NCBI GenBank assembly: GCA_945860165.1
Contig: CAMAPL010000002.1
Span: forward strand, 124,001-188,000
From: Rhizobium sp. Q54
Lineage (GTDB): Bacteria; Pseudomonadota; Alphaproteobacteria; Micropepsales; Micropepsaceae
Reading direction: 5' to 3'
Length of the DNA stretch: 64,000 bases
The notes under the pieces are model-generated. The model saw only the letters and a program-made list of their open reading frames with translations, was not told the origin of the DNA and made no database searches. A program made the translations under genes and the position numbers. This document shows positions 54,585 through 64,000 of the stretch, piece after piece (positions within the stretch are counted from its first letter, which is position 1; every line of letters starts with the position of its first letter).

Positions 54585-56018
54585 ATGCGTAATGTGAAAT
54601 TCGGCGTTGCCACGGCGGCCCTGCTGGCCGCCACCCTGACGGCCGCACCCGCTGGCGCCGAAACCACGGTGTTGAGCAATGCCACGGTGATCGACGGCAC
54701 CGGCAAGCCGGCCATGCCGGGTTCGGCCATTGTGATGACCGACGGCAAGATTTCCTGGGTCGGCCCGATGGCGCAGCTCAAGGCCCCGAAGGGCGCCAAT
54801 ACCGTGGACCTGAGCGGTAAGTATGTGATGCCGGGCATTATCGACGGCCATGTCCATGTCGGCATGATGAAGGATGTGGCGCAGGACGTTAAGTTTTATG
54901 ACCGCGCCAATGTCGAATCCGATCTGAAGGTCTATGCCGCCTATGGCGTTACCACGGTGGTGGTGGCGGGCACCGACAAGGACGTCATCATCGACATCCG
55001 CAACGACCTGCGCAAAACCCGCCCCAGCATGGCGCGGGTGTACACCAGCGGCCAGGGCTTGGTGCAAAAGGGTGGTTATGGCGGTCTGTACGGCCTGAAC
55101 GTGCCGATCAGCACCCCGGAAGAAGCGCGCAAGGCGGTGGCCGCCGAGGCCGCCAAGGGCGTGGACCTGATCAAGCTCTGGGTCGATGACGAGCGCGAGA
55201 TGATCCCGGTCAAAATGCCTTACACGGTCACCAAGGCGGCGATCGATGAAGCGCACAAGCATAAATTGAAGGTCTGGGCGCACGTCTATTATCTGGATGA
55301 CGCCAAGGAATTGGCGCGCCAGGGCGTAGACGGTTTCGCCCATATCGTGCGCGACAAGGCGGTGGACAAGGAACTGATCGACCTGATGAAGGCCAAGGGC
55401 ACCTGGCAGGCCTCCTCGACCCTCAGCCGCGAGATCGTCTACTCCATGGCGGTGATGCCCTGGATCAACGATCCCTTCTTCACCCGCGGCGTCACGCCCG
55501 GCACCCTGACTGCGCTGCGCAGCCCGGAACGCGAGAAGAATGTAATGCTGGGCTACCTCCGCGTTCCAGGCCTGCCGTATGAGAAGAAGCTGTTCTACGA
55601 TATGGGCCGCACCGTTGTGCAGGCGATGGACAATTACACGGCGCTGGTCCAGGCCGGCGTCAAGACTGGCATGGGCACCGACAGCGGCCCCAATGGCCGG
55701 TTCCCCGGCTTTAATGCGCATGAGGAACTGCAGATGGAAGTGATGGCGGGCCGCACCCCGCTGGACGCCATCAAGTCCGCCACCAGCGATAATGCCGCCT
55801 GGCTGGGCGACAAGACCGTTGGCAGCATCGAGGCCGGCAAGTGGGCCGACCTGCTGGTGCTGGACGCCGATCCCCTGGCCGACATCCGCAACACCAAGTC
55901 GATCTCGGCGGTGTATGTGGCGGGCAATTCCGTGCCCACCATCTGGCAGACCTGCCGTGACCGTCCCTCCAATGCCTGCACCGGTGGCTGGAAAGACCGC
56001 TCGCCGACCCCGTACTGA
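54585..56018 (+). CDS. Exported metal-dependent amidohydrolase
   Basis: The 477-residue amidohydrolase-superfamily enzyme has a signal peptide (FGVATAALLAATLTAAPAGA). The metal motifs are all there: HXH in DGHVHVG, the bridging Lys in DLIKLWVDD, His in KVWAHVYY, His in DGFAHIVRD, and catalytic Asp in GMGTDSGPNG. The closest type is the imidazolonepropionase/prolidase-like group. It could cleave an amide, a lactone or a cyclic compound. A hairpin lies between it and the MFS gene 66 bp later; both probably belong to one transcript. Confidence 0.85.
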   Translation: MRNVKFGVATAALLAATLTAAPAGAETTVLSNATVIDGTGKPAMPGSAIVMTDGKISWVGPMAQLKAPKGANTVDLSGKYVMPGIIDGHVHVGMMKDVAQDVKFYDRANVESDLKVYAAYGVTTVVVAGTDKDVIIDIRNDLRKTRPSMARVYTSGQGLVQKGGYGGLYGLNVPISTPEEARKAVAAEAAKGVDLIKLWVDDEREMIPVKMPYTVTKAAIDEAHKHKLKVWAHVYYLDDAKELARQGVDGFAHIVRDKAVDKELIDLMKAKGTWQASSTLSREIVYSMAVMPWINDPFFTRGVTPGTLTALRSPEREKNVMLGYLRVPGLPYEKKLFYDMGRTVVQAMDNYTALVQAGVKTGMGTDSGPNGRFPGFNAHEELQMEVMAGRTPLDAIKSATSDNAAWLGDKTVGSIEAGKWADLLVLDADPLADIRNTKSISAVYVAGNSVPTIWQTCRDRPSNACTGGWKDRSPTPY

Positions 56019-56036
56019 GCTGACTGAACTGTGTTC

Positions 56037-56064
56037 CGGCGCGGATGGATTTCCATCCGCGCCG
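56037..56064 (+). terminator. Perfect 12-bp hairpin between amidohydrolase and MFS genes
   Basis: CGGCGCGGATGG / CCATCCGCGCCG with loop ATTT. It is followed by TTTG only, so it may reduce rather than stop transcription into the MFS gene, or protect the mRNA 3' end. Confidence 0.55.
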
Positions 56065-56084
56065 TTTGCCTGAAGGAAATTTCG

Positions 56085-57371
56085 ATGTCGTCAATCGCCG
56101 CCCGGCCGACCCGCGTCCGTCACACCGTCCTGTGGCTGACCGTGCTGCTCTACATGGTGACTTACTTCGACCGGGTGATGATCTCGACCGCCATGCCGTC
56201 GATCCAGCAGGAATTCGGCTTCTCGACCGTGACGGTCGGCTGGATTTTCGCTGCCTTCCAGATCAGCTATGCGCTGTTCCAGATTCCCGGCGGCTGGCTG
56301 GGCGACTATATCGGTCCGCGCAAGATGCTGACCTACATCGTGCTGTGGTGGTCGGCCTTCACCGCTCTCACCGCCCTGTCCTGGTCGCTCACCTCGATGA
56401 TCGTGTTCCGCTTCCTGTTCGGTATGGGCGAAGCGGGCGCCTTCCCCAACGCCACCCGTTCACTGTCGCGCTGGATGCTGCCGTCCGAGCGCGGCTGGGC
56501 CCAGGGCATCACCCATGCCGGCGCGCGCCTGGGCGCGGCGATTACGCCGGTGATGGTGGCGTTCCTGATCCTGCATTTCGGCTGGCGCTTCCCCTTCTTC
56601 GTCTTCGCGCTGGTCGGCGTGGTATGGGCGGGCGTGTGGTACTGGTATTACCGCGACAATCCCGCCGAACATAAGAGCACCAACGAAGCCGAACAGCAGC
56701 TCATTCATTCGGCGCTGGGATCGGCGCCCAAGCGCCGGACCATTCCGTGGGGTGCGATCCTCTCCAGCCCGCAGATGTGGGTGCTGGCGGCGACGTATTT
56801 CTGCTACGGCTATGCGCTCAACATGTTCCTGGCCTGGTTCCCGAAATACCTGGAAGCGGCTCGCGGCATGAGCCTGACGCAGATGGGCATCTTCGCCAGC
56901 GTGCCGCTCGCGGCGGGCGTGCTCGGCGATATCGCCGGTGGGTGGTTCTCGGACGAAATCATCAAGAAGACCGGCCGCATCAAGTTCGCCCGCAAGGTGG
57001 TGGCGGTGACCGGCTTCTTCATCGCGGCTGTCGTCTGCCCCTTCGCGGTGCTGGAGCCCAACCCCTATATCAGCATCGCGTTGTTCGGCCTGGCGGTGTT
57101 CAGCCTGGAACTGGTGGTGGGCAATGCCTGGGCGGTGTCGCTGGACATCGGCGGCAATTTCGCTGGCTCGGTGTCCTCGGTGATGAACACGCTGGGCAAT
57201 ATCGGCGGTACCATCATGGCGGTGGCCACCGGCTATATCGTGGCGTCCTATGGCTGGAACATGTCCTTCTATGTGGTGGCGGCGCTGGCGGCGATCGGCG
57301 GGATACTGTTCCTGTTCGTGGATGCGAGCCGGCAAATCTATGTCGAGCCGCCGACCACGCCGGCGGTCTGA
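56085..57371 (+). CDS. MFS transporter, ACS family (sugar-acid symporter type)
   Basis: The ATG at 56085 with GAAGGA upstream gives 428 residues and 12 TM segments. Family marks are [56 protein letters not shown] and a C-terminal [15 protein letters not shown]. These are typical of the anion:cation symporter family, which includes the galactonate transporter DgoT, the hexuronate transporter ExuT and GudP. With dgoK-dgoA and the exported dehydratase close by, a sugar acid or its keto-deoxy product is the likely cargo. Confidence 0.88.
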   Translation: MSSIAARPTRVRHTVLWLTVLLYMVTYFDRVMISTAMPSIQQEFGFSTVTVGWIFAAFQISYALFQIPGGWLGDYIGPRKMLTYIVLWWSAFTALTALSWSLTSMIVFRFLFGMGEAGAFPNATRSLSRWMLPSERGWAQGITHAGARLGAAITPVMVAFLILHFGWRFPFFVFALVGVVWAGVWYWYYRDNPAEHKSTNEAEQQLIHSALGSAPKRRTIPWGAILSSPQMWVLAATYFCYGYALNMFLAWFPKYLEAARGMSLTQMGIFASVPLAAGVLGDIAGGWFSDEIIKKTGRIKFARKVVAVTGFFIAAVVCPFAVLEPNPYISIALFGLAVFSLELVVGNAWAVSLDIGGNFAGSVSSVMNTLGNIGGTIMAVATGYIVASYGWNMSFYVVAALAAIGGILFLFVDASRQIYVEPPTTPAV

Positions 57372-57390
57372 CCAGGGCCTGATTGACGCG

Positions 57391-57416
57391 AAAAACCCGC
57401 CGAAAGGCGGGTTTTT
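57391..57416 (+). terminator. Terminator after the MFS gene
   Basis: AACCCGCC-GAAA-GGCGGGTT hairpin (57394-57413) followed by T residues (TTTTTT to 57417), flanked by A residues on the left; it may work in both directions. It separates the MFS unit from leuD. Confidence 0.88.
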
Positions 57417-57471
57417 TGCCAAAAAAAGCATAGTTCACTTTTGCCGGAAATTGGCTATGGTCCCGCCCGCC

Positions 57472-58077
57472 ATGGAACCATTCAAAAAACTCGAAGGGGT
57501 CGCTGCCCCGCTCAACATGATTAATGTCGACACCGACATGATCATCCCCAAGCAATATCTGAAAACCATCCACCGCACCGGGCTGGGCAAGGCGCTGTTC
57601 GACGAGATGCGCCACAACCAGGACGGCAGCGAGAAGCTGGACTTTGTCCTGAACAAGCCCGCTTATCGCAATGCCAAGATTCTGGTGGCGGGCGACAATT
57701 TCGGCTGCGGTTCAAGCCGCGAACACGCGCCTTGGGCGCTGCTGGATTTCGGCATCCGCTGCGTTATCGCGCCCAGTTTTGCTGACATCTTTTATGGCAA
57801 CTGTTTCAAGAACGGCATCCTGCCCATCAAGCTGCCGCAGGAAATGGTCGACAAATTAATGGACGATGCCAGCCGCGGCGCCAATGCCATCATCTCCATC
57901 GATCTTGAGGCGCAGGAAATCCGCGGCCCCGATGGCGGCATGATAAAGTTCGAAGTCGATGAATTCCGCAAACAGTGCCTGCTGAATGGCTGGGACGATA
58001 TCGGCCTGACCATGCGCAACGAGGACAAGATCACGTCCTTTGAAAAGCAGCAGCACACCCAGGCCCCCTGGCTTTAA
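57472..58077 (+). CDS. leuD: 3-isopropylmalate dehydratase small subunit
   Basis: Small subunit of isopropylmalate isomerase, 201 residues. The start at 57472 gives [14 protein letters not shown]; upstream frame is open but unlike the family. It has [34 protein letters not shown] and [18 protein letters not shown]. leuC is not adjacent in this window. It is 58 bp before leuB. Confidence 0.95.
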   Translation: MEPFKKLEGVAAPLNMINVDTDMIIPKQYLKTIHRTGLGKALFDEMRHNQDGSEKLDFVLNKPAYRNAKILVAGDNFGCGSSREHAPWALLDFGIRCVIAPSFADIFYGNCFKNGILPIKLPQEMVDKLMDDASRGANAIISIDLEAQEIRGPDGGMIKFEVDEFRKQCLLNGWDDIGLTMRNEDKITSFEKQQHTQAPWL

Positions 58078-58135
58078 AGCCACGGCGTGTCGGCAGCGCC
58101 GGCGTGACCACTTAAACTAGCCTTTCGAGGACACC

Positions 58136-59239
58136 ATGAACGAATACAAGCTGCTTCTGCTGCCGGGTGACGGCATCGGTCCCGAAGTTCTGGATGCCAC
58201 CATGCGCGTAGTGGGCTGGTATGGGCAGAAGGGTCTTCCCTACAAGACCGAGGAAGCGCTGCTGGGCGGCGCGGCGATCGATGCTACCGGCCGGCCCGAT
58301 CCCGACGAGACCTTCGTGAAGGCGATTGCCGCCGATGCGGTGCTTATGGGTTCGGTGGGCGGTCCCAAATGGGATGGTCTGCCATTTGAAAAGCGCGCCG
58401 AACGCGGGCTGCTCCGGGTGCGTAAGGACATGGGCGTGTATGCCAATCTGCGCCCGGCGCTGTGCTTCGACGCTCTCAAGGATGCCTCCACCCTGAAGCC
58501 GGAAATCGTTGCTGGCCTGGATATCCTGATCGTGCGCGAGCTGATGGGCGGTGTCTATTTCGGCGAGCCCAAGGAAACCACTACTTTGCCGGACGGCCAG
58601 AAGCGGGCCGTCGATACCGGCGTCTATACCACCAGCGAGATCGAGCGAGTCTGCCGGGTCGCGTTCGAAATGGCGCGGCTGCGCGGCAACAAGGTGCACA
58701 GCGCCGAAAAGTCGAATGTGATGGTCACCGGCGTGTTGTGGAAGCAAGTCGTCACCGCCCTGCACAAGCGCGATTACAGTGATGTCGAACTGCACCATAT
58801 TCTGGCCGACAACGCCGCCATGCAGCTGGTGCGCAATCCAAAGCAGTTCGACGTGCTGGTCACCGACAATCTGTTCGGCGACGTGCTGTCGGACGAAGCT
58901 GCCCAGCTGACCGGCTCCATCGGCATGCTGCCGAGCGCGTCGCTGGGCGACAAGAAGGCCAACGGACTGCCGTCGGCGCTGTATGAGCCGATCCATGGTA
59001 GCGCGCCCGATATCGCCGGCCAGGGCCTGGCCAATCCCATCGCCTCGATCCTCTCTTTTGCCATGTGCCTGCGTTATTCCTTCGGCATGAAGGATGAAGC
59101 GACACGGCTTGAAAAGGCGGTCGACAAGGTTTTGGCCGACGGCTATCGCACCAGCGACATCATGCAGCCGGGCATGACCAAGCTGGGAACCACCGCCATG
59201 ACCGATGCCATTCTGAAGGCCCTGGATACGTCGGCTTAA
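58136..59239 (+). CDS. leuB: 3-isopropylmalate dehydrogenase
   Basis: Oxidative decarboxylation step of leucine synthesis. The 367-residue protein has [46 protein letters not shown] (substrate Arg cluster), REL(M)GGVYFGEP (Tyr), [19 protein letters not shown] (metal Asp) and [19 protein letters not shown] (NAD site). It follows leuD in the same direction. Confidence 0.96.
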   Translation: MNEYKLLLLPGDGIGPEVLDATMRVVGWYGQKGLPYKTEEALLGGAAIDATGRPDPDETFVKAIAADAVLMGSVGGPKWDGLPFEKRAERGLLRVRKDMGVYANLRPALCFDALKDASTLKPEIVAGLDILIVRELMGGVYFGEPKETTTLPDGQKRAVDTGVYTTSEIERVCRVAFEMARLRGNKVHSAEKSNVMVTGVLWKQVVTALHKRDYSDVELHHILADNAAMQLVRNPKQFDVLVTDNLFGDVLSDEAAQLTGSIGMLPSASLGDKKANGLPSALYEPIHGSAPDIAGQGLANPIASILSFAMCLRYSFGMKDEATRLEKAVDKVLADGYRTSDIMQPGMTKLGTTAMTDAILKALDTSA

Positions 59240-59247
59240 GCAACTCT

Positions 59248-59330
59248 CCATGGCCGGCCTTGAGCCGGCCATCCAGAGCCGCAATCACAGTGCATGTTGC
59301 CCTGGATGGCCGGGTCAAGCCCGCCCATGG
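59248..59330. repeat. Large palindromic REP-like repeat between leuB and glcB
   Basis: Two 29-nt arms (59248-59276 and 59302-59330) are inverted copies with three mismatches; each also contains a smaller internal palindrome (GGCCGGC...GCCGGCC in the left arm). The ATGGCCGGGTCAAGCCCG-type sequence is a familiar alphaproteobacterial intergenic repeat. It lies between two convergent genes and may end both transcripts. Confidence 0.75.
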
Positions 59331-59340
59331 TGATAAAGAA

Positions 59341-61476
59341 TCAATCGCCCTTCAAATCGCGCCGCGCCTGGTGCAGCAGCGGTTCGGTGTAGCCAGACGG
59401 CTGCGCCTTGCCCTTGAACACCAGGTCGCACGCCGCCTTGAAAGCGATGCCATCAAAGCCAGGCGCCATGGGCTGGTAGAGCGCATCGCCCGCATTCTGC
59501 TGGTCCACGATCGCCGCCATGCGCTTGAGGCTTTCCATCGCCTGGCTTTCTTGGACGATGCCGTGTTCCAGCCAGTTGGCGATATGCTGGCTGGAAATGC
59601 GCAAGGTGGCGCGGTCTTCCATCAGGCCGACATTGTGGATGTCGGGCACCTTGGAACAGCCCACGCCCTGATCAACCCAGCGCACCACATAGCCCAGGAT
59701 TCCCTGGGCATTATTGTCCAGTTCCTGCTGCACCTCGTTGCTGCTCCAGTTGGGCCGGTCGGCCAGCGGGATGGTGAGAATGTCCGATAGCTTGGCGCGC
59801 GGGCGTGATTTCAGCTCGTCCTGCCGCGCCTTCACGCTGACCTGGTGATAATGCAGCGCGTGCAACGTCGCGGCGGTGGGTGACGGCACCCAGGCGCAGG
59901 ATGCGCCCGATTTGGGGTGGCCGATCTTGACCTTCAGCATTTCGGCCATGCGGTCAGGCATCGCCCACATACCCTTGCCGATCTGCGCCTTGCCCTGGAA
60001 GCCGCAGGCCAGGCCGATATCCACATTCTGGTCTTCATAGGCGGCCAGCCATTTGCTGGTTTTCATCTCACCCTTGCGGATCATGGCGCCGGCATACATC
60101 GAGGTGTGCATCTCGTCACCGGTGCGGTCGAGGAAGCCGGTATTGATGAAGACGATGCGGTCCTTGGCGGCGCGGATACATTCCTTGAGATTGACGGAGG
60201 TGCGGCGTTCCTCGTCCATCACGCCCATCTTGATGGTGTTGCGCGCCAATCCGCAGATATCTTCGATGCCATCAAAGAGCGTGTTGGTGAAGGCGACTTC
60301 GACAGGGCCGTGCATCTTGGGCTTGACGATATAGATCGAGCCCTTGCGGCTGTTGCGGCGCTGGCCCTTGATGTCGTGCAATGCGATGAGGCTGGAAATG
60401 ACCCCATCCATCAAGCCTTCGCCGATCTCGCTGCCATCGGGCAGCAGGATCGCATCACTGGTCATCAGGTGACCGACGTTGCGGATGAACAAAAGGCTGC
60501 GGCCGGGCAGGGTCAGCTTGCTTCCATCCGGCGCGGTGTAGCCGCGGTCGGGATTGGCGGCGCGGTCCATCGTCTTGCCGCTTTTTTCGAACTTGGCGGT
60601 CAGGCTGCCATTCATCAGGCCTAGCCAGTTGCGATAGGCGGCGATCTTGTCCTGGGCGTCCACCGCAGCGATGGAATCCTCGCAGTCCATGATGGTGGTG
60701 ATGGCCGCTTCCAGCACGACATCGCTGATGCCCACCTTGTCGGTCTTGCCGATGGGCGTCGCGCGGTCGAGATGGATTTCGATATGCAGGCCGTTCTGTT
60801 CCAGCAGCACCAGCCTGGGCGCGGCGGGATCGCCGACATAGCCCTTGAACAGCGATGGGTCTTTGAGCGCCGGTTCCAGAGTGCCGTTCTTCACCGCAAG
60901 GGCGGCCGCGTCCTTCCATGATCCGCTGGCCAGGGGCGCGGCCTGGTCCAGGGCTTCGCGCGCCAGGGCGATGACCTTCTCGCCGCGCTTTTCGTTGTAA
61001 CCCTTGCCCGGCGCCAGCTCGCCGTCCTGCGCAATCGCATCGGTGCCATACAGCGCGTCATACAGGCTGCCCCAGCGGGCATTGACCGCGTTCAGGGCAA
61101 AGCGGGCATTGGTCAGCGGCACCACCAGTTGCGGTCCGGCCATGGTGGCAATTTCGGGGTCGACATTCTGGGTGCCGATATGGAAATCGGCGCCTTCCGG
61201 CACGAGATAGCCGATCTCCCGCAGGAAGGCGGTATAGTCCAGCGCGTCGATGGGGCGTTCAGGATTTTCTCTGTGCCAGGTGTCAATCGCTGCCTGTAGA
61301 TGGTCGCGATGGGCAAGAAGCGCGCGGTTCTGCGGCATCAATGTGACCGCCAGGGCGGCGAAGCCGGACCAGAATTTTTCGGCCTCGACGCCGCTGTCGG
61401 GCAGGACGTCGTGCACGACGAAATCATGCAATTCGCGCGCGACCTGCAGGCCGTGGACCAGGACTTTATCCGTCAT
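59341..61476 (-). CDS. glcB: Malate synthase G
   Basis: Condenses glyoxylate and acetyl-CoA to malate. The 711-residue single-chain G form has [22 protein letters not shown]-like [53 protein letters not shown] and the late [16 protein letters not shown]. Malate synthase allows growth on C2 compounds or glycolate through the glyoxylate bypass. No isocitrate lyase is in this window. Next to it is a lactate permease that also carries glycolate in some bacteria. Confidence 0.96.
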   Translation of the reverse strand: MTDKVLVHGLQVARELHDFVVHDVLPDSGVEAEKFWSGFAALAVTLMPQNRALLAHRDHLQAAIDTWHRENPERPIDALDYTAFLREIGYLVPEGADFHIGTQNVDPEIATMAGPQLVVPLTNARFALNAVNARWGSLYDALYGTDAIAQDGELAPGKGYNEKRGEKVIALAREALDQAAPLASGSWKDAAALAVKNGTLEPALKDPSLFKGYVGDPAAPRLVLLEQNGLHIEIHLDRATPIGKTDKVGISDVVLEAAITTIMDCEDSIAAVDAQDKIAAYRNWLGLMNGSLTAKFEKSGKTMDRAANPDRGYTAPDGSKLTLPGRSLLFIRNVGHLMTSDAILLPDGSEIGEGLMDGVISSLIALHDIKGQRRNSRKGSIYIVKPKMHGPVEVAFTNTLFDGIEDICGLARNTIKMGVMDEERRTSVNLKECIRAAKDRIVFINTGFLDRTGDEMHTSMYAGAMIRKGEMKTSKWLAAYEDQNVDIGLACGFQGKAQIGKGMWAMPDRMAEMLKVKIGHPKSGASCAWVPSPTAATLHALHYHQVSVKARQDELKSRPRAKLSDILTIPLADRPNWSSNEVQQELDNNAQGILGYVVRWVDQGVGCSKVPDIHNVGLMEDRATLRISSQHIANWLEHGIVQESQAMESLKRMAAIVDQQNAGDALYQPMAPGFDGIAFKAACDLVFKGKAQPSGYTEPLLHQARRDLKGD

Positions 61477-61538
61477 GACACTCTTCTTTTGTGAGGGTTG
61501 CCCCCAGCCTAAAACGCCCGCGCTGCGGGGTCAAAACG

Positions 61539-61568
61539 AAAAGGCCGGACCTTTCGGTCCGGCCTTTT
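61539..61568 (-). terminator. Terminator after the lactate permease gene
   Basis: AAAAGGCCGGACC-TTTC-GGTCCGGCCTTTT, a perfect 13-bp stem with A/T ends, 25 bp beyond the permease stop; it can act in both directions. Confidence 0.88.
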
Positions 61569-61593
61569 ATCAGGCAATCGCCGTTTTTGGCGA

Positions 61594-63207
61594 CTAGTGC
61601 GGCGGGATCATCCAGGGGAACACGAACTGCTGTAACCAGACCAGGATGCTCAGCATCGCCGTGAAGACGAGGGAGTGGATGAAGGTGCGCCGGAAGATGC
61701 TGGCCTCCTGGCCCTGCAATCCGCTGATCGCCACGCCCGTCGCGATGTTCTGCGGCGAGATCATCTTGGCGAAGCAGCCGCCCGATGAGTTGGTGGCCGC
61801 CATCAGCACCGGGCTGAGGGGCGGTACCGACTGGTTGGCCGCCACGACCTGCAGGTTACCGAACAGGGCGTTGCCGGAGGAGTCGCTGCCCGACAGGAAC
61901 ACCGCGACCCAGCCCAGAAAAGCCGACAGCAGCGGGAAGAATATCCCCGTGGTGGCGACCGCCTTGCCCAGCGTGTAGGTCAGGCCGGAATAGTTCATCA
62001 GATAGGCCAGACCCACTATCGCCGTCACCGTGAGCGCCGGCAGCAGGATCTGCTTCCAGGCGGTGGTAATGGCTTCCAAGAACTTGGAGATGCCCACGCC
62101 TGTCGCCAGCGCCGTCAGGATCGCCGTCACCAGGACAGCGGTGCCGGTGGCGAAGGGCTGCCAGTTCCAGACCGCCGCATAGGGCCTGTCATACAAAGTG
62201 ATGAAGACCTGGTTGTGCAGGCCCGGCCACTGGATCGGCTGGGCGAAGAAGGTCGCGACCTTGAAGTGGGTCCAGACCATGACCACGGCGATCATGATCA
62301 GCCAAGGTAGCCAGCCCTGCCAGGTCGGAATGTTGCGATGGACCGAGGTGGGGTCTTCCGCCGGCACCACAAGGGCGAATTCCGGATCGGGGGCCGGCTG
62401 CCATACGCGCAGGAACAGCACGGTAGCGATCAGCGAAGAGCCCGCCGAGATCACGTCGGTCAGTTCGTAGCTCAGAAAGTTCGCGCTCAGGAACTGGCCC
62501 GTGGCGAAGGCGCCGCCGGCCACCAGAATCACCGGCCACAGCGCCTTGACCGAGCGCATGCCGCCAAACATAGCGATGACATAGAAGGGCAGCAGCAGGG
62601 CAAAGAAGGGCAGCTGACGGCCCACCATCGCGCCCAACGTGGCGGCGGGAAGATCGGTGACGCCGGCCAGGGTGGTGATCGGAATGCCCAGCGAGCCGAA
62701 GGCGACCGGGGCGGTGTTGAAGATCAGGGCATAGACCACCGCGTCGATCGGTTTGAAGCCCAGCATGATCAGCAGCGAGGCGGTGATGGCGACGGGGGCG
62801 CCGAAGCCCGACACGCCTTCCAGCAGCGAGCCGAAGCCATAGCCGATCACGATCAGCACGATGCGCTTGTCCTGGGGCAGGTGCGCCAGAACCCAGCGGC
62901 GGAAGGCGTCGAAACGGCCCGACAGGACGGCGGTATTATAGAGAATGAGGGCGGCGAACACGATCCACATGATCGGCCACAGCGCGAAGGCAACGCCAGC
63001 GGCGGTGCTGGAAAGGGCAAGGTTGACGGGCATCTGCCAGACGCTGATGGCGATGATCATCGCCACGGTCAGGCCGGCCAGCGAGGCTTGCCAGGCGGGC
63101 CGCCGAAGCACGCCCAGCATCACCAGCACCACGATGATCGGGATGGTCGCGACCAGGAAGGACAGGAGCAGGCTGTCGCCCACGGGTGTCAGTAGCTGAG
63201 TGAACAT
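61594..63207 (-). CDS. lctP: L-lactate permease (LctP family)
   Basis: The start at 63207 has GGGAGAAG upstream. The 537-residue protein has 12 or more TM segments with the LctP blocks GYGFGSLLEGVSGFGAPVAI, PVAFGSLGIPI, LAYLMNYSGLTYTLG, FLGWVAVFLSGSDSSGNALFGNLQV and SPVLMAATNSSGGCFAKMISPQNIA. It imports L-lactate or related hydroxyacids such as glycolate by proton symport. It lies before malate synthase on the same strand, so glycolate is a plausible cargo. Confidence 0.93.
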   Translation of the reverse strand: MFTQLLTPVGDSLLLSFLVATIPIIVVLVMLGVLRRPAWQASLAGLTVAMIIAISVWQMPVNLALSSTAAGVAFALWPIMWIVFAALILYNTAVLSGRFDAFRRWVLAHLPQDKRIVLIVIGYGFGSLLEGVSGFGAPVAITASLLIMLGFKPIDAVVYALIFNTAPVAFGSLGIPITTLAGVTDLPAATLGAMVGRQLPFFALLLPFYVIAMFGGMRSVKALWPVILVAGGAFATGQFLSANFLSYELTDVISAGSSLIATVLFLRVWQPAPDPEFALVVPAEDPTSVHRNIPTWQGWLPWLIMIAVVMVWTHFKVATFFAQPIQWPGLHNQVFITLYDRPYAAVWNWQPFATGTAVLVTAILTALATGVGISKFLEAITTAWKQILLPALTVTAIVGLAYLMNYSGLTYTLGKAVATTGIFFPLLSAFLGWVAVFLSGSDSSGNALFGNLQVVAANQSVPPLSPVLMAATNSSGGCFAKMISPQNIATGVAISGLQGQEASIFRRTFIHSLVFTAMLSILVWLQQFVFPWMIPPH

Positions 63208-63388
63208 ATTTCTTCTCCCTATCGTGGCGTTGACGCGCCGCTTTCCCACCAGCCACGCTTTACCGGCGTGGCGCTTATCATTCGTTCGAGGTGCCGGGAT
63301 TGGTGCGCGGACGAGAAGCCGACGATCTCGGCTTTCGCAACGTCCGACTTCCCCTTTAGGTCCCCGCTCTTATTGGAACCTTTAGAGC

Positions 63389-63422
63389 AAAAAAAAGCCT
63401 TTAAGCCAAGGCGTTTAAGGCT
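63389..63422 (-). terminator. Terminator after the YkgJ gene
   Basis: On the complement: AGCCTTAAA, 9-nt loop region, TTAAAGGCT (one mismatch), then eight T. It lies 48 bp after the YkgJ stop. Between it and the lactate permease start (63208-63388) is the permease promoter region, in which I see no further feature. Confidence 0.8.
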
Positions 63423-63469
63423 GTGCAGTGCAGCAATCGCCGTCCGCCGCTGTCACACAGGACGCAGCT

Positions 63470-63832
63470 CTAGACGTTCCAGGTCGAGGCGATGTGGTCT
63501 TTGTCTTCCTGGGTATTCCGCTCGGACATCAGGAAACCGTAATAGCCGCAGCCGCCGCCGGGATACTCGCGGCATATGGTGGGCCGGGCAGTATAGATGG
63601 TGCAGCAACGCTTGTCGGTATCGAAGAACTGGCAGATCTTGCCGAAATGCTTGTCGGGCTTGCGGCGCATGGCATATTTCGCTTCTTCATCCACCTTGGT
63701 GAACTTCTTGCGCGCCGCTTCAAAGGTCAGCTTGAAGTGCTTGGCCAGACGCTCGACGTCGCGCTTGTTGAGCGGGATCAGGGGATAAGAGCAGCAATAG
63801 CCCGGGCACTTCGCGCAATTATAGAGTCCCAC
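63470..63832 (-). CDS. YkgJ-family cysteine-cluster protein
   Basis: The 120-residue protein has the CXXCXGXCC cluster near its start (NCAKCPGYCCSYP), further Cys in KICQFF and CCTIY, and RPTICREYPGGGCGYYGFL, the UPF0153/YkgJ pattern. These Cys probably bind zinc or an iron-sulfur cluster; function unknown. It has its own terminator. The 168 bp after it (63833-64000) hold no gene I can support. Confidence 0.9.
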   Translation of the reverse strand: MGLYNCAKCPGYCCSYPLIPLNKRDVERLAKHFKLTFEAARKKFTKVDEEAKYAMRRKPDKHFGKICQFFDTDKRCCTIYTARPTICREYPGGGCGYYGFLMSERNTQEDKDHIASTWNV

Positions 63833-64000
63833 GAGATACCGCCTGAATCACTGCCAAGCCTGTGATTTAGCATGAACGCCTCACAAGGTTAGATCATCCA
63901 TAGGTGACTTGATGCCGCGCCTCTTTCAAGAGGGAACTTTCAAGCCAGTCGGGGCCATTGTATCAAAAGACTATAGTCCAACAGCCCGTCACTGCCTCAG

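Overview
This is a GC-rich alphaproteobacterial chromosome segment. The evidence for that is a short SRP RNA just upstream of dnaX, the rpmH-rnpA-yidD-yidC-engB-argB run, and the presence of DUF1036, DUF2336, YkgJ, MHYT-kinase and DUF47/Pit families typical of the class. It also carries many exported enzymes with twin-arginine leaders. The style of gene content would fit an environmental heterotroph such as Rhizomicrobium/Micropepsaceae, but that placement is an inference. There is no integrase, transposase, phage gene or CRISPR array.

Layout. 1-14.1 kb is housekeeping: a membrane cytochrome c (cut by the window edge), kdsB-pheA, nudC, a wrecked MHYT sensor kinase, ffs, dnaX-recR, rmuC, def-fmt-truA, and the opposite-strand set HAD-dapD-dapE-murI. 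14.2-15.5 kb is a shredded DUF2336 gene. 15.5-20.7 kb is the rpmH operon, ending in argB and a DUF1036 protein. 20.9-27.1 kb holds gamma-glutamyltransferase, a lipoprotein, tRNA-Arg(ACG), a glycosyltransferase, an SPFH protein and a dienelactone hydrolase.

27.1-40.9 kb is an amide/peptide catabolic island: a class C serine hydrolase, a neutral-ceramidase-like amidase, an Lrp regulator divergent from a class III aminotransferase, and a tightly overlapping six-gene operon. That operon is M81 (MlrC-like) peptidase - Tat-type substrate-binding protein - two permeases - fused double ATPase - second M81 peptidase. Its logic is import of an unusual peptide and cleavage by two zinc enzymes.

41.2-42.9 kb is a dead phosphate-transport pair: pit with two in-frame stops and a DUF47 gene with an internal deletion. 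43-50 kb carries a cytochrome-PQQ-type dehydrogenase, a CHRD protein, an MlaC-like protein, a lytic transglycosylase lacking its catalytic Glu, an M3 peptidase and a response-regulator remnant.

50.2-57.4 kb is a D-galactonate-type sugar-acid region. dgoK-dgoA converge on a Tat-exported beta-propeller plus a Tat-exported galactonate-dehydratase-like enzyme. Divergently lie an exported amidohydrolase and an ACS-family MFS importer, with a strongly structured untranslated stretch (four hairpins ending in a terminator) between. The arrangement suggests that dehydration occurs in the periplasm before uptake. 57.5-63.8 kb holds leuD-leuB, malate synthase G, an L-lactate permease and a YkgJ protein.

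The main points of interest are the M81-transporter-M81 operon, the periplasmic version of the galactonate pathway, the structured RNA candidate at 54.2-54.3 kb, and the unusual density of broken genes (five) within an otherwise compact genome.
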